Shown here: one piece after another, positions 63,455-64,000 of the stretch
Layout: the number at the start of each line of letters is the position of its first letter
How positions within the stretch are numbered: position 1 is the stretch's first letter
Assembly (NCBI RefSeq): GCF_003971255.1
Contig: NZ_CP034660.1
Location: 620,001 to 684,000 of the forward strand
Length of the DNA stretch: 64,000 nucleotides
Reading direction: 5' to 3'
DNA from: Colwellia sp. Arc7-635
Lineage (GTDB): Bacteria; Pseudomonadota; Gammaproteobacteria; Enterobacterales; Alteromonadaceae
Made by a program: the position numbers and the translations under genes
Notes under the pieces: generated by a model
Seen by the model: only the letters and a program-made list of their open reading frames with translations
The model's database searches: none
Told to the model about the DNA's origin: nothing

Positions 63455-64000
63455 ATGATCTCACTTTTTATCACGGTTTTCTCAATACCAGCGTTAATCA
63501 TACTGCCAATGATCATTGCTATCATTTGTTTTGTTGTGAGTAACACCAAGTTAAGCCGCAGCATAAGCATAGTCAGCTCAATACTATTAGTTGTTATTTG
63601 CACGCTACAAGCAGGTTGGGTATTGCAGCAAGCGGCACCTATTGAAATTATTATTGGTGGTTGGCTGCCTCCTCTAGGAATAAAGTTATCGATAAACGCG
63701 TTTAGCGCCATTATGTTACTGATGACTTCAATCATTGGTTTAGCGATAACTTTTTATAGCACCCATTACTTTGAAAATGACGAGAAAGAAATTCGATTTT
63801 GGCCATTATGGTGGTTTTTGATCACGGCCTTAAATGGCATTTTTATCTCGTCAGATATCTTTAATACTTACATTATGCTCGAACTACTGGGCCTTGCTGC
63901 GGTAAGTTTAATTGCCATTCAAGGTACACAGCAAGCGCTACAGGCTTCATTTCAATATCTATTAGTCGGCTTGTTTGGTTCTTTAATGTATTTGCTTGGC
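63455..64000 (+). CDS. mnhD: Mrp/Mnh antiporter subunit D, N-terminal part (cut by window end)
   Basis: About 182 residues of a NuoN/NuoM-like proton-pumping subunit: several helices and the segment SSDIFNTYIMLELLGLAAVSLIAI (about 129-152), with the Glu conserved in this antiporter class. The start is ATG 63455, 1 nt after the mnhC stop; an in-frame ATG at 63431 inside mnhC is possible. The rest of the gene is outside the window. Confidence 0.88.
   Translation, partial: MISLFITVFSIPALIILPMIIAIICFVVSNTKLSRSISIVSSILLVVICTLQAGWVLQQAAPIEIIIGGWLPPLGIKLSINAFSAIMLLMTSIIGLAITFYSTHYFENDEKEIRFWPLWWFLITALNGIFISSDIFNTYIMLELLGLAAVSLIAIQGTQQALQASFQYLLVGLFGSLMYLLG

Overview
The window is a stretch of chromosome from a marine gammaproteobacterium of the Alteromonadales, most probably Colwelliaceae (Colwellia or Thalassotalea type). 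This rests on AT-rich DNA, the 16S rRNA signature around 20531-22075, the FabR/desaturase, SlyX/FkpA and Mrp gene sets, and the abundance of c-di-GMP proteins and orphan periplasmic binding proteins. No plasmid or phage backbone is visible, and most of the window is ordinary chromosomal housekeeping.

Layout. 138-3296: a BaeSR-like two-component system followed by an EF-hand protein and a polyproline protein, all on the minus strand. 3813-5285: a CotH-kinase-like lipoprotein. 5508-9822: a PAS-GGDEF-EAL protein, slyX with a frameshifted WD40 lipoprotein, and a divergent FKBP-type isomerase. 9978-13635: a MITE-like repeat, a membrane protein, a possible small RNA, hemE and a lipoprotein. 13705-19598: a phosphohistidine-type phosphatase, sthA, the desaturase/fabR pair with its operator, trmA, and an unusual membrane-anchored RRM protein. 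19976-26046: a complete rRNA operon (two promoters, 16S, tRNA-Ile, tRNA-Ala, 23S, 5S, terminator). 26456-31849: a binding protein and the assimilatory sulfate-reduction operon cysJIH. 31913-37033: a TIGR03899-type protein, a response regulator with DUF3369, degenerate GGDEF and EAL, an MFS carrier and a MazG-like enzyme. 37156-41365: a PmrAB-like two-component system divergent from eptA-dgkA, a lipid A modification module. 43219-46559: fadBA for fatty-acid beta-oxidation. 46701-49602: a MocR regulator divergent from a GNAT and a PaiB-like protein.

49603-55700 is the accessory part. It begins with a predicted Fur-repressed small RNA between two convergent genes. It continues with a short array of integron-type gene cassettes (two whole attC-like sites and one broken one, no integrase) that has been invaded by a RAYT-type (REP-associated transposase) element; a deletion derivative of the same element lies 1.1 kb away. 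The cassettes carry a membrane protein, a zinc-ribbon protein, an HNH nuclease that appears frameshifted, and a hypothetical protein.

56051-64000: a prolyl oligopeptidase lipoprotein, a tandem UspA protein, a CaCA-type cation exchanger, a 362-bp MITE-like element with 26-bp inverted ends, and the start of a Mrp/Mnh-type cation/proton antiporter operon (E-F-G-MbhD-like-B-C-D) that runs off the right edge.

The most interesting items are the Fur-controlled RNA (49687-49896), the cassette array with its REP element (51416-54588), the two-component/EF-hand/proline-rich cluster (138-3296), and a possible stable-RNA-like transcript without a known RNA gene (11147-11287). All calls come from reading the sequence; no database search was run.
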